64,000 nt of DNA from Marisediminitalea aggregata. GTDB taxonomy: Bacteria; Pseudomonadota; Gammaproteobacteria; Enterobacterales; Alteromonadaceae. Under the pieces are notes generated by a model. That model saw only the letters and a list, made by a program, of their open reading frames with translations. It had not been told where the DNA came from and searched no databases. The position numbers were made by a program, and so were the translations under genes. Of this stretch, positions 52,210 to 61,473 are shown piece after piece. Numbering within the stretch: position 1 is the first letter of the stretch; the number at the start of each line of letters is the position of its first letter. Where the stretch lies: NCBI RefSeq assembly GCF_900129565.1, contig NZ_FQWD01000006.1, positions 62,001 through 126,000 on the forward strand, in the 5' to 3' direction.

Positions 52210-52434
52210 GTGAGCATTATCTACGTCCTCATTCCCTTGGCTATTCTATTAGTAGCGTTGGCTATCGGTATCTTTTTCTGGGCGGTTCGCTCAAATCAGT
52301 TTGACGACCTGGAGCGTCAGGGTTACAGCATCTTGTTCGATGACGATCTGGCTGACGACAAACAAACTAAGCAGCAAGACGCCAAATCCGCTCCGCCAGC
52401 AGAACAGCAAACAAAAACAAGCACACATGACTGA
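52210..52434 (+). CDS. ccoS: cbb3 oxidase maturation protein CcoS
   Basis: 74 residues, GTG start at 52210. One membrane helix (LIPLAILLVALAIGIFFWAV) then SNQFDDLERQGYSILFDDD, the CcoS signature, and a Gln/Lys-rich tail. CcoS is needed for cofactor insertion into cbb3. The last eight bases overlap the next gene's start. Confidence 0.95.
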   Translation: MSIIYVLIPLAILLVALAIGIFFWAVRSNQFDDLERQGYSILFDDDLADDKQTKQQDAKSAPPAEQQTKTSTHD

Positions 52435-53095
52435 GTTTTCGTTACTGTCTGCCTTTATGGTAGGGATAGCCGGCTCAGTGCATTGCTTTGGCATGTGCGG
52501 CGGCTTTGCCGGCGCGCTGACAGCCGCTATACCAAAAGGTAAGTCCCCGACGCCGTTTGTTTTCAGTTACAACGCGGGCAGAATACTCAGTTATACCCTT
52601 GCCGGTGCAGTAACCGGGGCACTTGGCAGCATTGCGCAAAGCTCAGTAAAGTCCCTGTTAATCGGGTTTCAGTTGTTTAGTGCCTGTATGCTGATTGCGA
52701 TGGCATTTTACCTGGCGCAATGGTGGCGGGGGCTGGCGAAAGTCGAAACACTCGGGCGCGGTTTATGGCAACGCTTGCAGCCATTGTCCAAACGCTTTTT
52801 ACCCTTTAAAAGTCCGTTATCGGCATTACCGTATGGCATAATTTGGGGGTGGTTACCCTGTGGCTTAGTCTATTCAACGTTAACCTGGTCGTTGTCTGCA
52901 GGCACCGCATTGCAGGGCGCGCTGTTGATGATGGCGTTTGGCCTTGGTACCCTGCCCGCCTTGTTTGCAGTGAGTTTTAGCGCCAATGGCATACTCGCTT
53001 TGTTGCGAACACCACGTACCCGAACATTCATTGCGGTTACGTTAATTATATATGCGATTTTCTTGATTTATCGCACTGTAAATAGTATTAGTTAG
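52427..53095 (+). CDS. TauE/SafE-like membrane protein of the cco cluster
   Basis: 222 residues from ATG 52427, which overlaps ccoS by eight bases; earlier in-frame codons lie inside ccoS. Six or so membrane helices. The first contains [15 protein letters not shown], with an HC-x2-MC metal-like motif, and a later one [22 protein letters not shown]. This family is annotated as sulfite exporter TauE/SafE or DsbD-like and recurs after ccoS in gammaproteobacteria. The cysteines suggest a role in copper or redox handling for oxidase maturation, which is an inference. Confidence 0.82.
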   Translation: MTEFSLLSAFMVGIAGSVHCFGMCGGFAGALTAAIPKGKSPTPFVFSYNAGRILSYTLAGAVTGALGSIAQSSVKSLLIGFQLFSACMLIAMAFYLAQWWRGLAKVETLGRGLWQRLQPLSKRFLPFKSPLSALPYGIIWGWLPCGLVYSTLTWSLSAGTALQGALLMMAFGLGTLPALFAVSFSANGILALLRTPRTRTFIAVTLIIYAIFLIYRTVNSIS

Positions 53096-53123
53096 GCCTA
53101 CGCTTACACGGAGACGTTGCATT

Positions 53124-53861
53124 ATGTCAAAAGGTTCAGAATTCTCTATTCATTGTCAGAGCTGCAGTTTTAGCCACTTGTGTTTGCCTGTTTCTCTGAA
53201 CAAGACAGAACTGGACTCGCTGGATGACATTATCGAGCGCAAAAAGCCGCTTCACAAGCACGACAAGCTTGTAAAAGCCGGTGATACCTTCACTTCACTC
53301 TACGCTGTACGCGCGGGCTCGTTCAAATCATTTGTGAGCAGCAAAGACGGCGAAGAACAAATCATTGGTTTTCATTTCCCCGGCGATATCATTGGGTTCG
53401 ATGCCCTTCGCGGCAATACGCACCAAAGTTATGCGCAGGCGCTTGAAACGGCCATGGTATGCGAACTGCCTTATGAAACGCTCGATAAAATGGCCGTGCA
53501 ATTCCCTAAATTGCGCCACCAGATCATGAGTTTTATGAGTGCTGAAATTAAGCACGATCACGACCTGATGATGTTGTTAAATAAACGCACTGCCGAAGAG
53601 CGTTTAATCTATTTCCTGGCGCATCTGTCCAAACGTTTTGAAGAGCGCGGTTTCTCGCCACGTCAATTCAACCTGAGCATGACCCGAAATGAAATTGGTA
53701 ACTACCTTGGTTTAACAGTAGAAACTATTTCTCGTTTGCTTACGCGCTTCCAAAAAGAAGGCATTATCCAGGTAGAAGGCAAACTCATTACGATTCTCGA
53801 TTTCGAATCGATGGACGCTAAGCTCCACAGCATGGACATTCCTACTACCACAGTGGATTAA
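53124..53861 (+). CDS. fnr: Oxygen-sensing regulator Fnr (Anr/EtrA)
   Basis: 245 residues. N-terminal cysteines in [11 protein letters not shown] (C11, C14, C20: C-x2-C-x5-C) and a fourth in [10 protein letters not shown] are the 4Fe-4S ligands of FNR; then the cAMP-receptor-like sensor fold and a helix-turn-helix with [24 protein letters not shown], whose E--SR contacts TTGAT half-sites. It activates microaerobic genes when oxygen is low; FNR boxes before ccoN and before usp at 39.2 kb are probable targets. It is followed by uspE and ttcA, as in E. coli. Confidence 0.97.
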   Translation: MSKGSEFSIHCQSCSFSHLCLPVSLNKTELDSLDDIIERKKPLHKHDKLVKAGDTFTSLYAVRAGSFKSFVSSKDGEEQIIGFHFPGDIIGFDALRGNTHQSYAQALETAMVCELPYETLDKMAVQFPKLRHQIMSFMSAEIKHDHDLMMLLNKRTAEERLIYFLAHLSKRFEERGFSPRQFNLSMTRNEIGNYLGLTVETISRLLTRFQKEGIIQVEGKLITILDFESMDAKLHSMDIPTTTVD

Positions 53862-53952
53862 TCCCATCCGTTGATCCACCGCAACATCAAAAACTGGTGA
53901 AGATGGCACTCTGGGCATACACTCATAATGAGCACTTTGTCTGGAGGCTGTC

Positions 53953-54873
53953 ATGATCAATTACACACATATACTTGCCGTAGTCGAATCCGAGCGCGAA
54001 ACACAGCCTGCCCTTTCGAGAGCCGTCGAGCTGGCAGGCAAAACCGGCGCCAGTATTACCGCATTCATGACTATCTACGATTTTTCCTATGAAATGACAA
54101 CCATGTTGTCGGGAGAAGAGCGTGAAGCAATGCGCGCCGCGGTTGTGAAGGAGCGCACTGAATGGCTTACGCAACAGCTTGCTGACTACTCAGGCAAAAT
54201 TCATGCTGTTGTGGAATGGGATAATCGGCCGTATGAAGCCATCATTCGTCATGCTATTAATGAAAAGGCCGACATTGTAGTAAAAGCCACGCGTTCCCAC
54301 GACGATCTTCGCTCAGTCATTTTCACCCCCACTGACTGGCATTTAGTACGCAAATGCCCCACTCCGGTGTTATTAGTGAAAGACCACGACTGGCCGGCAG
54401 ATGGTAATATTATTGCAGCGGTGAATGTGGGTACAGAGGATCGCGAGCACGCACAACTCAACGACAAAATTACTGAAATTGCCCAGGATTACGCAAAATT
54501 ACTGAGTGGTCATGTGCATTTGGCGAATAGCTATCCCGGTACACCACTTAATATCGCCATTGAAGTGCCTGAGTTTGATCCGGAAAGTTACAATGCGTCG
54601 GTGAAGAATCATCACCTTGAGGAAATGGAGAGGCACAGCACACGGTTTGGCATCCCGCTGGACAATTGTCATGTGAAAGAAGGGCTGCCAGAAAAAGTCA
54701 TCCCGTTTGTCGCCAAAAACATTGACGCAGAGCTGGTTATTATTGGCACAGTAGGCCGAGTGGGTATTTCAGCTGCATTAATTGGCAACACAGCGGAACA
54801 CGTCATTGATGAGCTTAACTGCGACGTCTTGGCCATTAAACCTGACGGTTTTGAATCGCCAGTAAGAGTATGA
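53953..54873 (+). CDS. uspE: Tandem universal stress protein UspE
   Basis: 306 residues, two Usp domains (about 1-145 and 155-300). First: YTHILAVVESERETQPALSRAV and ADIVVKATRSHDDLRSVIFTPTDWHLVRKCPTPVLLVK. Second: NIIAAVNVGTEDREH and AELVIIGTVGRVGISAALIGNTAEHVIDELNCDVLAIKP. The length and two-domain form match E. coli UspE. The gene is between fnr and ttcA, the conserved order. A terminator stem begins within its last codons. Confidence 0.95.
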   Translation: MINYTHILAVVESERETQPALSRAVELAGKTGASITAFMTIYDFSYEMTTMLSGEEREAMRAAVVKERTEWLTQQLADYSGKIHAVVEWDNRPYEAIIRHAINEKADIVVKATRSHDDLRSVIFTPTDWHLVRKCPTPVLLVKDHDWPADGNIIAAVNVGTEDREHAQLNDKITEIAQDYAKLLSGHVHLANSYPGTPLNIAIEVPEFDPESYNASVKNHHLEEMERHSTRFGIPLDNCHVKEGLPEKVIPFVAKNIDAELVIIGTVGRVGISAALIGNTAEHVIDELNCDVLAIKPDGFESPVRV

Positions 54874-54889
54874 CCCTTACTGGCTTTTA
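54858..54889 (+). terminator. Terminator overlapping the uspE 3' end
   Basis: GCCAGTAAG (54858-54866) pairs perfectly with CTTACTGGC (54876-54884), followed by TTTT. The left arm is uspE coding sequence and the stop codon (54871-54873) is in the loop. Confidence 0.75.
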
Positions 54890-54981
54890 ACATATCCTGA
54901 CCACTGTCTGCATAGCGATTCTTCTATGCACATTATGATGGTGATACAATAGCGACTGAGCAGTTACAGGTCGCTAGATTA

Positions 54982-55920
54982 ATGAGTTTACAGGTCAATT
55001 CTTTGGGCACGGTTGCACCGTCTCAGTCCAAACAAAAATACAATTTCAACAAGCTTCAGAAACGGTTGCGTCGCAACGTTGGCAAAGCTATCGATGACTT
55101 TGGCATGATTGAACATGGCGATAAGGTCATGGTGTGCCTGTCTGGCGGCAAAGACAGTTATACCCTGTTAGACATTCTCATGTATCTTCAGCGTATTGCG
55201 CCAATTACGTTCGACATTGTGGCGGTAAACCTCGACCAAAAGCAGCCAGGCTTCCCTGAGCATGTGCTTCCCGACTACTTAAAAGCGCTAGGCGTTGATT
55301 ACCGCATTGTAGAAGAAGACACCTATTCGATAGTAAAAGACAAAATTCCGGAAGGTAAAACCACCTGTTCGCTCTGTTCACGATTGCGCCGCGGTATACT
55401 TTACCGTACTGCAACAGAACTCGGCGCCACTAAAATTGCCCTCGGTCACCACCGCGACGATATGCTGGAAACCTTGTTTCTGAACATGTTTCATGGCGGC
55501 AAATTAAAATCCATGCCGCCCAAGCTGGTGAGTGACGACGGTAAACATGTTGTCATCCGTCCTTTGGCTTACTGCAATGAAAAAGACATTGAAAAGTACG
55601 CCCAGGCTGTCGAATTCCCAATCATTCCCTGTAATTTATGTGGTTCACAGGAAAACCTGCAGCGTCAGAATATAAAAATGATGTTGCAGGACTGGCATCG
55701 TCGCTACCCCGGGCGCATAGAGTCTATGTTCCGTGCGATGCAGAATGTAACACCATCGCATTTGGTAGACAGCAAGCTACATGACTTTAAATCTATCAAA
55801 GCCACCGGTGTTGCCTCTGAAGATGGCGATATTGCGTTCGACAAGCCAGAGTTCTCTCAACCGGCAATAGCCGAAGACAGCGACGATAACGCGATTCAAA
55901 TTGTTAACTTAACGGAATAA
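54982..55920 (+). CDS. ttcA: tRNA 2-thiocytidine synthetase TtcA
   Basis: 312 residues (E. coli 311). PP-loop [16 protein letters not shown] and the cysteine pairs [10 protein letters not shown] and [12 protein letters not shown], which hold an Fe-S cluster. It thiolates C32 of certain tRNAs. It is followed after four bases by rssA, so the two are co-transcribed. Confidence 0.96.
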   Translation: MSLQVNSLGTVAPSQSKQKYNFNKLQKRLRRNVGKAIDDFGMIEHGDKVMVCLSGGKDSYTLLDILMYLQRIAPITFDIVAVNLDQKQPGFPEHVLPDYLKALGVDYRIVEEDTYSIVKDKIPEGKTTCSLCSRLRRGILYRTATELGATKIALGHHRDDMLETLFLNMFHGGKLKSMPPKLVSDDGKHVVIRPLAYCNEKDIEKYAQAVEFPIIPCNLCGSQENLQRQNIKMMLQDWHRRYPGRIESMFRAMQNVTPSHLVDSKLHDFKSIKATGVASEDGDIAFDKPEFSQPAIAEDSDDNAIQIVNLTE

Positions 55921-55924
55921 ATTA

Positions 55925-56938
55925 ATGAAGATTGGTATTGCTCTTGGCTCAGGCGCAGCAAGAGGCTGGGCGCATATTGGTGTGATCCAGGCATTGGAAA
56001 AACTGGGTGTACGCATTGACGTCGTTGCCGGTTGTTCCATTGGCGCTTATGTAGGCGCTGCTTATGCCAGCGGACACTTAGAAGGCCTGAAAGAGTGGGC
56101 CTGCTCACTCACCGAGTGGCAGACACTCAGCCTGATGGGGATTGGTATTCGTCGCGGCGGTCTTGCCAGTGGCCAAAAGGTATTTGACAAGCTCGCCGGG
56201 GAATTCTGCGCGCCGACCTTTGAAGAAATGCAAAAGCCATTCGCCTGCGTTGCTACCGACCTGTATTCAGGCCGAGAAGTCGTATTTAATCAGGGGGAAG
56301 TTGGCCAGTCTATTCAGGCATCTTGCGCAATTCCGGCCCTGTTCTCGCCTATTAGCCATAACGACCGTTGGTTGGTGGATGGCGCGGTTGTCAACCCGGT
56401 ACCGGTTAACCTGTGTCGACAACTAGGCGCGGATTTTGTTATTGCCGTTAACCTGAACGCCGATTTCCGGCCATTGCAGATTGCCCGGCAAACACAAAAA
56501 CACAAACAGAATCAGGAAAAGAACGAGCACTTCTTTAAGAAAAGCCAGGATGTGGTCCGTCAGTGGTTTTCACCCGAAACCAAAGAAGACAACAACAAAC
56601 AATCTCCCGGCATTTTAGGTGTGATGAGCAGTTCGCTTGAGATCCTGCAGGCCCGAGTCACTCGCTCACGCTTGGCAGGCGAGCCACCAGATATTCTGAT
56701 CGAGCCGCCATTGACTGATGTGGGTTTAATGGATTTTCACCGTGCAACAGAACTATGTGAAACGGGTGAACAGGTTATTCAGCGGCTAGCAGAGCAGATC
56801 CGTTACCAATTGGTACTGGACGAGGTGATCCCCGCAGACGCGATTGAATCACCTGAGTCAGACGCTCCTGTAACGAGTGCAGAACTTGATTCTTTGCCAG
56901 AGGCCGATTCAGACACTGAGTCTGAGAACAAAGAATAA
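55925..56938 (+). CDS. rssA: Patatin-like phospholipase RssA
   Basis: 337 residues. Oxyanion hole GSGAARGWAHIGVIQAL, nucleophile VAGCSIGAYVGAAY (G-x-S-x-G) and catalytic Asp in VDGAVVNPVPV (D-G-[AG]) form the patatin Ser-Asp dyad. It resembles RssA/YchK. The C-terminal 50 residues are acidic and low in complexity. It is the last gene of the ttcA operon. The substrate lipid is unknown. Confidence 0.9.
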   Translation: MKIGIALGSGAARGWAHIGVIQALEKLGVRIDVVAGCSIGAYVGAAYASGHLEGLKEWACSLTEWQTLSLMGIGIRRGGLASGQKVFDKLAGEFCAPTFEEMQKPFACVATDLYSGREVVFNQGEVGQSIQASCAIPALFSPISHNDRWLVDGAVVNPVPVNLCRQLGADFVIAVNLNADFRPLQIARQTQKHKQNQEKNEHFFKKSQDVVRQWFSPETKEDNNKQSPGILGVMSSSLEILQARVTRSRLAGEPPDILIEPPLTDVGLMDFHRATELCETGEQVIQRLAEQIRYQLVLDEVIPADAIESPESDAPVTSAELDSLPEADSDTESENKE

Positions 56939-56968
56939 GGGCGGTTTAACCGCCCTCTTTGTTTTATT
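56938..56968 (+). terminator. Terminator after rssA
   Basis: AGGGCGG (56938-56944) / CCGCCCT (56950-56956), loop TTTAA, followed by CTTTGTTTTATTT. It lies between rssA (+) and the convergent DUF2987 gene, whose end is at 56971. Confidence 0.85.
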
Positions 56969-56970
56969 TC

Positions 56971-57609
56971 TTAGCCTTTCGCCAATGCCGTAATTCGCAG
57001 CGGCACTTCCGGTAAGCTTAACGCATTGCCTTCATCAAGCCAGTCTTTGTCTAGCATTAGCATGCCGTTATTAATGCCATTGGTACCGGGAATAGCGGCA
57101 TCCAGAGTGGTATCAGCAAAGCGAAAAATCAACCCGTTTACCGACGGCATCATAAAAGACAAAAAGCCGCCCATCTCGTTAAAAAACGCCTCATACTGAC
57201 GCGTAATATAAGCGAGTTCTTCTACTGTATAATCGGTTTTAATGAACTCGGCTTTGGTTTCAATCTGTACCGACATATCGCATACATTAGCCGCCTCTTC
57301 CAAATCTATCAGAATATTGGCATCGGCCAGTTTTAACGCCCGCTCTTTAGGCACAAGAAAACGCTGTTCTTCGCTGACATCTAAATCGATGGTTTGCTTT
57401 TGCGTCACAATTTGCGCACTGTTGATGTTACAGAGTCTATCCTGACCTACGCGGATAAATCCAAATGCAAACTGTAACGCGGCGGTATCTTCGTCACCGA
57501 TCTTATTAATATGGCTGTAGAAACGCTTATACTCTACTTCAATCTGTTCAGCCTGAACCGGCGCAGTCAACACCGCACTTAAAATTAGAAAACTTAGGTA
57601 TCGCGTCAT
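56971..57609 (-). CDS. DUF2987 family exported protein
   Basis: 212 residues with a signal peptide (MTRYLSFLILSAVLTAPVQA). Recognised as DUF2987 from VEYKRFYSHINKIGDEDTAALQFAFGF and LCNINSAQIVTQKQTIDLDV; no enzymatic motif is evident. Its ATG overlaps the stop of the glucosaminidase-like gene (ATGA), so it is the last of a three-gene operon. Function unknown. Confidence 0.75.
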   Translation of the reverse strand: MTRYLSFLILSAVLTAPVQAEQIEVEYKRFYSHINKIGDEDTAALQFAFGFIRVGQDRLCNINSAQIVTQKQTIDLDVSEEQRFLVPKERALKLADANILIDLEEAANVCDMSVQIETKAEFIKTDYTVEELAYITRQYEAFFNEMGGFLSFMMPSVNGLIFRFADTTLDAAIPGTNGINNGMLMLDKDWLDEGNALSLPEVPLRITALAKG

Positions 57610-58397
57610 TCGCTGAGATACTCCTGATTAAATCGAATCATATGCTGTAATTCGTTCACATAAGCCGCTCCGCGCTCTGAATAACTCATCAGACCCTCCG
57701 CCAGTGCTAAGCCCGTTACCGGTAACTGAGCACGTCTGAGTGAAGCACGAATATGCCGTAGTTCTTTGTAAGCCGGGTGCCGATTTATGTTACGCATGTA
57801 GTTGTAAGTGGCACGGGATACGTTATCAAATTTTGCCACTTCATGCTTTGCGCCACTGGTACGGCGACTTGGCACAAATCCACAGCCTTTTTTGTAGCAC
57901 CAAAGACCGTAAAAATTATAGCCCTCACGGGCAAAACGCGAGGTTCCCCATGCAGATTCATTCGCGGCCTGCATTAATACCAACTCTACCGGCAGAATAT
58001 CAACCCGGTTTAACAGCGCTTTAATCTGTTCTTCGGTGCGTTTGTTGTCGTCTACACGGTATTCTTCTATCAGCCAGCTTAACCGTTCGTCGTCTTCTTC
58101 AGTTAGCCCGTGACCAGCGTTGAGCTTACGCTGAATAGTTTGCAGGTAGTGTCTTAAGCTCAAGATGTATTCGTTTTGCTTCTCAACTTCTGGGCGAAGG
58201 TAATTGAAGAACGCCCGTTTCTTTTCTTTGGTATCGGTGATTGCCGAAAAATCCGGCACCGGATTGCTGGCTTCTTCTGTTTCAGGATAATCGAGAATGT
58301 CCGGTTCACTGGTACCGGTTTTCCAGGCAAGCGCGACTATGACAGCCATGACGGCTATCGCAATAAGTACAATCTTGCTGGTTTCTCTCTTATGCAT
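57606..58397 (-). CDS. Bax-like glucosaminidase-domain protein
   Basis: 263 residues: one N-terminal membrane helix (SKIVLIAIAVMAVIVALAW), a helical region, and a glucosaminidase domain with VELVLMQAANESAWGTSRFAREGYNFYGLWCYKKGCGFVP (catalytic Glu in NESAWG) and FDNVSRATYNYMRNINRHPAYKELR. It probably cuts peptidoglycan glycan strands at the outer face of the inner membrane. It resembles E. coli Bax. Overlaps the genes on both sides by a few bases. Confidence 0.85.
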   Translation of the reverse strand: MHKRETSKIVLIAIAVMAVIVALAWKTGTSEPDILDYPETEEASNPVPDFSAITDTKEKKRAFFNYLRPEVEKQNEYILSLRHYLQTIQRKLNAGHGLTEEDDERLSWLIEEYRVDDNKRTEEQIKALLNRVDILPVELVLMQAANESAWGTSRFAREGYNFYGLWCYKKGCGFVPSRRTSGAKHEVAKFDNVSRATYNYMRNINRHPAYKELRHIRASLRRAQLPVTGLALAEGLMSYSERGAAYVNELQHMIRFNQEYLSE

Positions 58398-59127
58398 CTA
58401 ACACCGAGTCCTGTGTAGGCGATGTTGCAGGCGCTTCTTCAGACTGCACCGTAAACAGGTCGTTGTACAACTGCCCTAATACCAGCGTGTACAGCGGACC
58501 AACCCAAAGAATCGCTAATCCCATGGTCAGAAATACCAGGGTGAATAACAATACAAACAATAGCAACAGTAATAAAAACGGCATTAAATACTGATTCACA
58601 ACTTTAGCTGACAGAATAATTGACTGGATCACACCCGCTCGTCGCTCAGCTAACAAAACAACTGCAAACTGCGTTACCAGATAGACATAAACGCCAGGCA
58701 ATATCAGCAACATGAAGCCCAGTTGAATAAGCAAGCTGGTAAGCAAATTGAGGGTAACCAGGGCCAGCGTTAGAGAGAAGTACTTACCTAACTCAGTCGC
58801 ATCTGCAGGTTTATCGGCGGTAAGCTTTACGCCCAGCATACGAAAACCCGCTAACAACGGCGACATTATGATCAGCATAATGATATCCAGCATGCCTGCC
58901 GGACTGCTTTGCATACTTTCAACCGAACTGGGATCGACCTTTAACACTGACATAAGTACCAGTGTACTGCCTACCCCAATTAACATAAGTAGGCCCGTCG
59001 ATTTGAGTAAGGTCATCAGATTCGCTTTGTACAGTGACTGGCTGCGGTTGAAAAGTGCCTTAAAGTTGAATTTATACTCACCCGCAAGGGCGCGTTCCAG
59101 GTTACTTTTTCCTTGTTCAGGTTGCAT
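58390..59127 (-). CDS. BPSS1780-like integral membrane protein
   Basis: 245 residues from ATG 59127 (MQPEQGKSNLERAL); a TTG at 59139 would add four. Six membrane helices, starting TLLKSTGLLMLIGVGSTLVLM, with MSPLLAGFRMLGVKL and LLILPGVYVYLVTQFAVVLLAERRAG, which resemble the BPSS1780/YciC-like family. Function unknown. The last eight bases overlap the Bax-like gene, and it is the first gene of the operon. Confidence 0.65.
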   Translation of the reverse strand: MQPEQGKSNLERALAGEYKFNFKALFNRSQSLYKANLMTLLKSTGLLMLIGVGSTLVLMSVLKVDPSSVESMQSSPAGMLDIIMLIIMSPLLAGFRMLGVKLTADKPADATELGKYFSLTLALVTLNLLTSLLIQLGFMLLILPGVYVYLVTQFAVVLLAERRAGVIQSIILSAKVVNQYLMPFLLLLLLFVLLFTLVFLTMGLAILWVGPLYTLVLGQLYNDLFTVQSEEAPATSPTQDSVLDA

Positions 59128-59219
59128 ATGTTCTGACAAAACTCTTACTCAACTTCAATTTGCGCGCAGTATACCACCGCCTCACACCTTACCCAACCAG
59201 CTTCAACCACCGCCTGTAA

Positions 59220-59846
59220 TCACAGCGTGACAAGCCGTACCGCTAACCCAACCAGCACCACGCCCATGAACCTGTCCAGCCAGTAACCTTTATCACCAAT
59301 CAGGTTTACAACGCCAGACGTACTTAACAAATAGGACAGCATGCAAAACCACAACCCGGTCGCGACGGCCAGGTAAATGCCATAAAACGCTTTCACCGCG
59401 GTGGGCGTGTCGACATTTATAAATGCAGTGAACAACGACAGGAAAAACAACGTAGCTTTGGGGTTCAGGCCGTTGGTTAGGAAACCGTTTATCAGTGCTT
59501 TTTTAGGGGTAACAGACGTGACCTTTGAATCGGTACTGATATTGGCGGATGAATTGCCCGGCTTACTCCGAAGCGCGCCGACGGCAAGGTACAGCAAATA
59601 GGCTGCCGATAAGTAACAAATCGTGTTGTACAACCAGGGTGTGGTTTTAATAACGACACTTAACCCCACCAAAGAGTAGGCAACATGCAGCAAAATGCCT
59701 AACCCTACGCCGACACTGGCGTACATGGCGATGCGCCGACCGTGATTAACACTGTACCGAACGATAATCGCAAAGTCGGGCCCCGGACTTGCCACTGCGA
59801 CCAAATGAACCAACGCGATAGTAATAAATTCGCTTAAATATTCCAT
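59220..59846 (-). CDS. LysE/RhtB family amino-acid exporter
   Basis: 208 residues from ATG 59846; the frame open to 59936 runs into cobB. Six helices; VASPGPDFAIIVRYSVNHGRRIAMYASVGVGLGILLHV and NGFLTNGLNPKATLFFLSLFTAF are the LysE-type signatures (ASPGP; NPKA). It probably exports an amino acid or derivative, substrate unknown. It is 16 bases after cobB in a minus-strand operon with the sulfurtransferase gene. Confidence 0.87.
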   Translation of the reverse strand: MEYLSEFITIALVHLVAVASPGPDFAIIVRYSVNHGRRIAMYASVGVGLGILLHVAYSLVGLSVVIKTTPWLYNTICYLSAAYLLYLAVGALRSKPGNSSANISTDSKVTSVTPKKALINGFLTNGLNPKATLFFLSLFTAFINVDTPTAVKAFYGIYLAVATGLWFCMLSYLLSTSGVVNLIGDKGYWLDRFMGVVLVGLAVRLVTL

Positions 59847-59862
59847 GTGCTCTTTTTGCCTG

Positions 59863-60585
59863 TTATGAATATTGCTGGATGAAGTCTGATACAAAAGCTG
59901 GCAGTGTCTCACCTGCCAAGCCAGTAATACGCTCATCGAACAAGTGATTTTGTTGTCCGGGTTCCAGATTGATTTCTATGGTTCGTGCCCCGCTTTCCGC
60001 CGCAATTGCCACGAAATTAGCGGCCGGATACACCTGACCTGACGTACCAACGGCTATAAACACATCCGCTTGTGCAAGGGCTTGTACTATGTCGTCCATA
60101 TACAAGGGCATTTCACCAAACCACACAATATCAGGCCGCAGTGTTTCAGCAGGAATACAGCACCGGCACCCTGTCGTGTGATCAAACGCATCGTGCCAGA
60201 CATGAGACTGACCAGACGCACAACAACGCGCCGAGAGCAATTCGCCATGCATATGTAAAACACGCTCACTGCCAGCACGCTCATGCAAATTATCGACATT
60301 TTGTGTCACCAGTAAGAACTGGTCGCCCAACTGTTGCTCAAGGTCCGCCAAAGCCTTATGCGCCGCGTTGGGTTTGACCTCGGCTTGCTGTAACTGTGCT
60401 CGCCGCTCGTTATAAAACCGGTAAACCAGTGCGGGATTCCTCGCGAAAGCTTCAGGGGTAGCCACATCCTCTACCCGGTGGTTTTCCCATAATCCATTGT
60501 TGTCCCGAAAGGTTTTCAGGCCAGATTCGGCCGAAATACCGGCGCCGGTTAATACCACCACGCGTGGAAGTGCGCTATTCGTCAT
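59863..60585 (-). CDS. cobB: NAD-dependent protein deacylase (sirtuin) CobB
   Basis: 240 residues from ATG 60585. Sirtuin motifs: [37 protein letters not shown], the [11 protein letters not shown] catalytic His region, [10 protein letters not shown] and [16 protein letters not shown]. Zinc cysteines are in RCCASGQ and GCRCC. YNER (the FYNERRAQ segment) has the Tyr and Arg of class III desuccinylases. It removes acyl groups from lysines using NAD. Its start overlaps the end of the sulfurtransferase gene by 11 bases. Confidence 0.94.
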   Translation of the reverse strand: MTNSALPRVVVLTGAGISAESGLKTFRDNNGLWENHRVEDVATPEAFARNPALVYRFYNERRAQLQQAEVKPNAAHKALADLEQQLGDQFLLVTQNVDNLHERAGSERVLHMHGELLSARCCASGQSHVWHDAFDHTTGCRCCIPAETLRPDIVWFGEMPLYMDDIVQALAQADVFIAVGTSGQVYPAANFVAIAAESGARTIEINLEPGQQNHLFDERITGLAGETLPAFVSDFIQQYS

Positions 60586-61426
60586 TGTTTGTCTCCACAG
60601 GGAATCGCGGTTCAGCCCCCCATTCTGCCCAGGAACCATCATAAACCGTAACTTGTGAGGCCCCCGCTTCAAGCGCAGCCATACCTACCACACAGGCCGT
60701 TACACCTGAACCACAGGAACAAATTACAGGCTGGGTTATATCGATGTCATTGCGTTTAAAATACGTTGTTAGCGCAGCAGATGAATACAGTGTTTTTTGC
60801 TCGGTCAACAATTCAGTGAAAGGCACGTTTTTCGCGCCGGGCATATGGCCACTGCGCAAACCCGGTCTGGGCTCAGCCACTTCACCATTGAAACGTGGGC
60901 GACTGCGGGCATCTACAACGGTAGTACCGGGCTTGTCCAATACACTGAGCACACCTTCGGCGTCGCAAAAATCAACGAGATGTGATTCAGACGGAGTGTA
61001 AGTAACAGGGGTTATCTCGGCATCAGTTTTTAAGTCAGTGACTAGCGGTAACCCTTTGGCTTTCCAGGCAGGAAGTCCACCATTAAGTACCGCAACACGT
61101 TGATGGCCTATGCTCTTCAGCATCCACCACAGTCGAGGAGCACAGAACAGACCGTAGTTGTCGTAGAGTAATACCGGTGTGGATTGAGTGATCCCTAAAC
61201 TGCCCAGTAACGCAGAAAGCGACTCTGGAGTCAGTCTGCGATGAGGTAATTCACAACTGTGATCACTGCCCTCTGCATCGAGGTCAATTTTAACGCTATC
61301 AGGTAAGTAACCATCTTTTGCCGTATCCGCTTCACCCGAAACCGGGTTACTCATTGATACCAAAATGACCTGCCAATCTGCCAATGAGGCCGGCGACAAC
61401 TCTTCGACTGAAATAAACCGCTGCAC
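60575..61426 (-). CDS. sseA: 3-mercaptopyruvate/thiosulfate sulfurtransferase
   Basis: 283 residues, GTG start at 61426 after GAAGGA. Two rhodanese domains: the first (about 1-130, with [31 protein letters not shown]) inactive, the second with [19 protein letters not shown], whose active-site loop CGSGVTA is typical of 3-mercaptopyruvate sulfurtransferases. It moves sulfur from mercaptopyruvate or thiosulfate to acceptors. First gene of a three-gene operon with cobB and the LysE-like exporter. Confidence 0.9.
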   Translation of the reverse strand: MQRFISVEELSPASLADWQVILVSMSNPVSGEADTAKDGYLPDSVKIDLDAEGSDHSCELPHRRLTPESLSALLGSLGITQSTPVLLYDNYGLFCAPRLWWMLKSIGHQRVAVLNGGLPAWKAKGLPLVTDLKTDAEITPVTYTPSESHLVDFCDAEGVLSVLDKPGTTVVDARSRPRFNGEVAEPRPGLRSGHMPGAKNVPFTELLTEQKTLYSSAALTTYFKRNDIDITQPVICSCGSGVTACVVGMAALEAGASQVTVYDGSWAEWGAEPRFPVETNNDE

Positions 61427-61473
61427 AGTGCATCCTTCGTTTTAACTGAATACTGGCAGTGTACCACTTTGTC

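Noticed and set aside
53871..53890. TTGAT and ATCAA half-sites between fnr and uspE
   Set aside because: The halves are ten bases apart instead of four, so this is not an FNR box.
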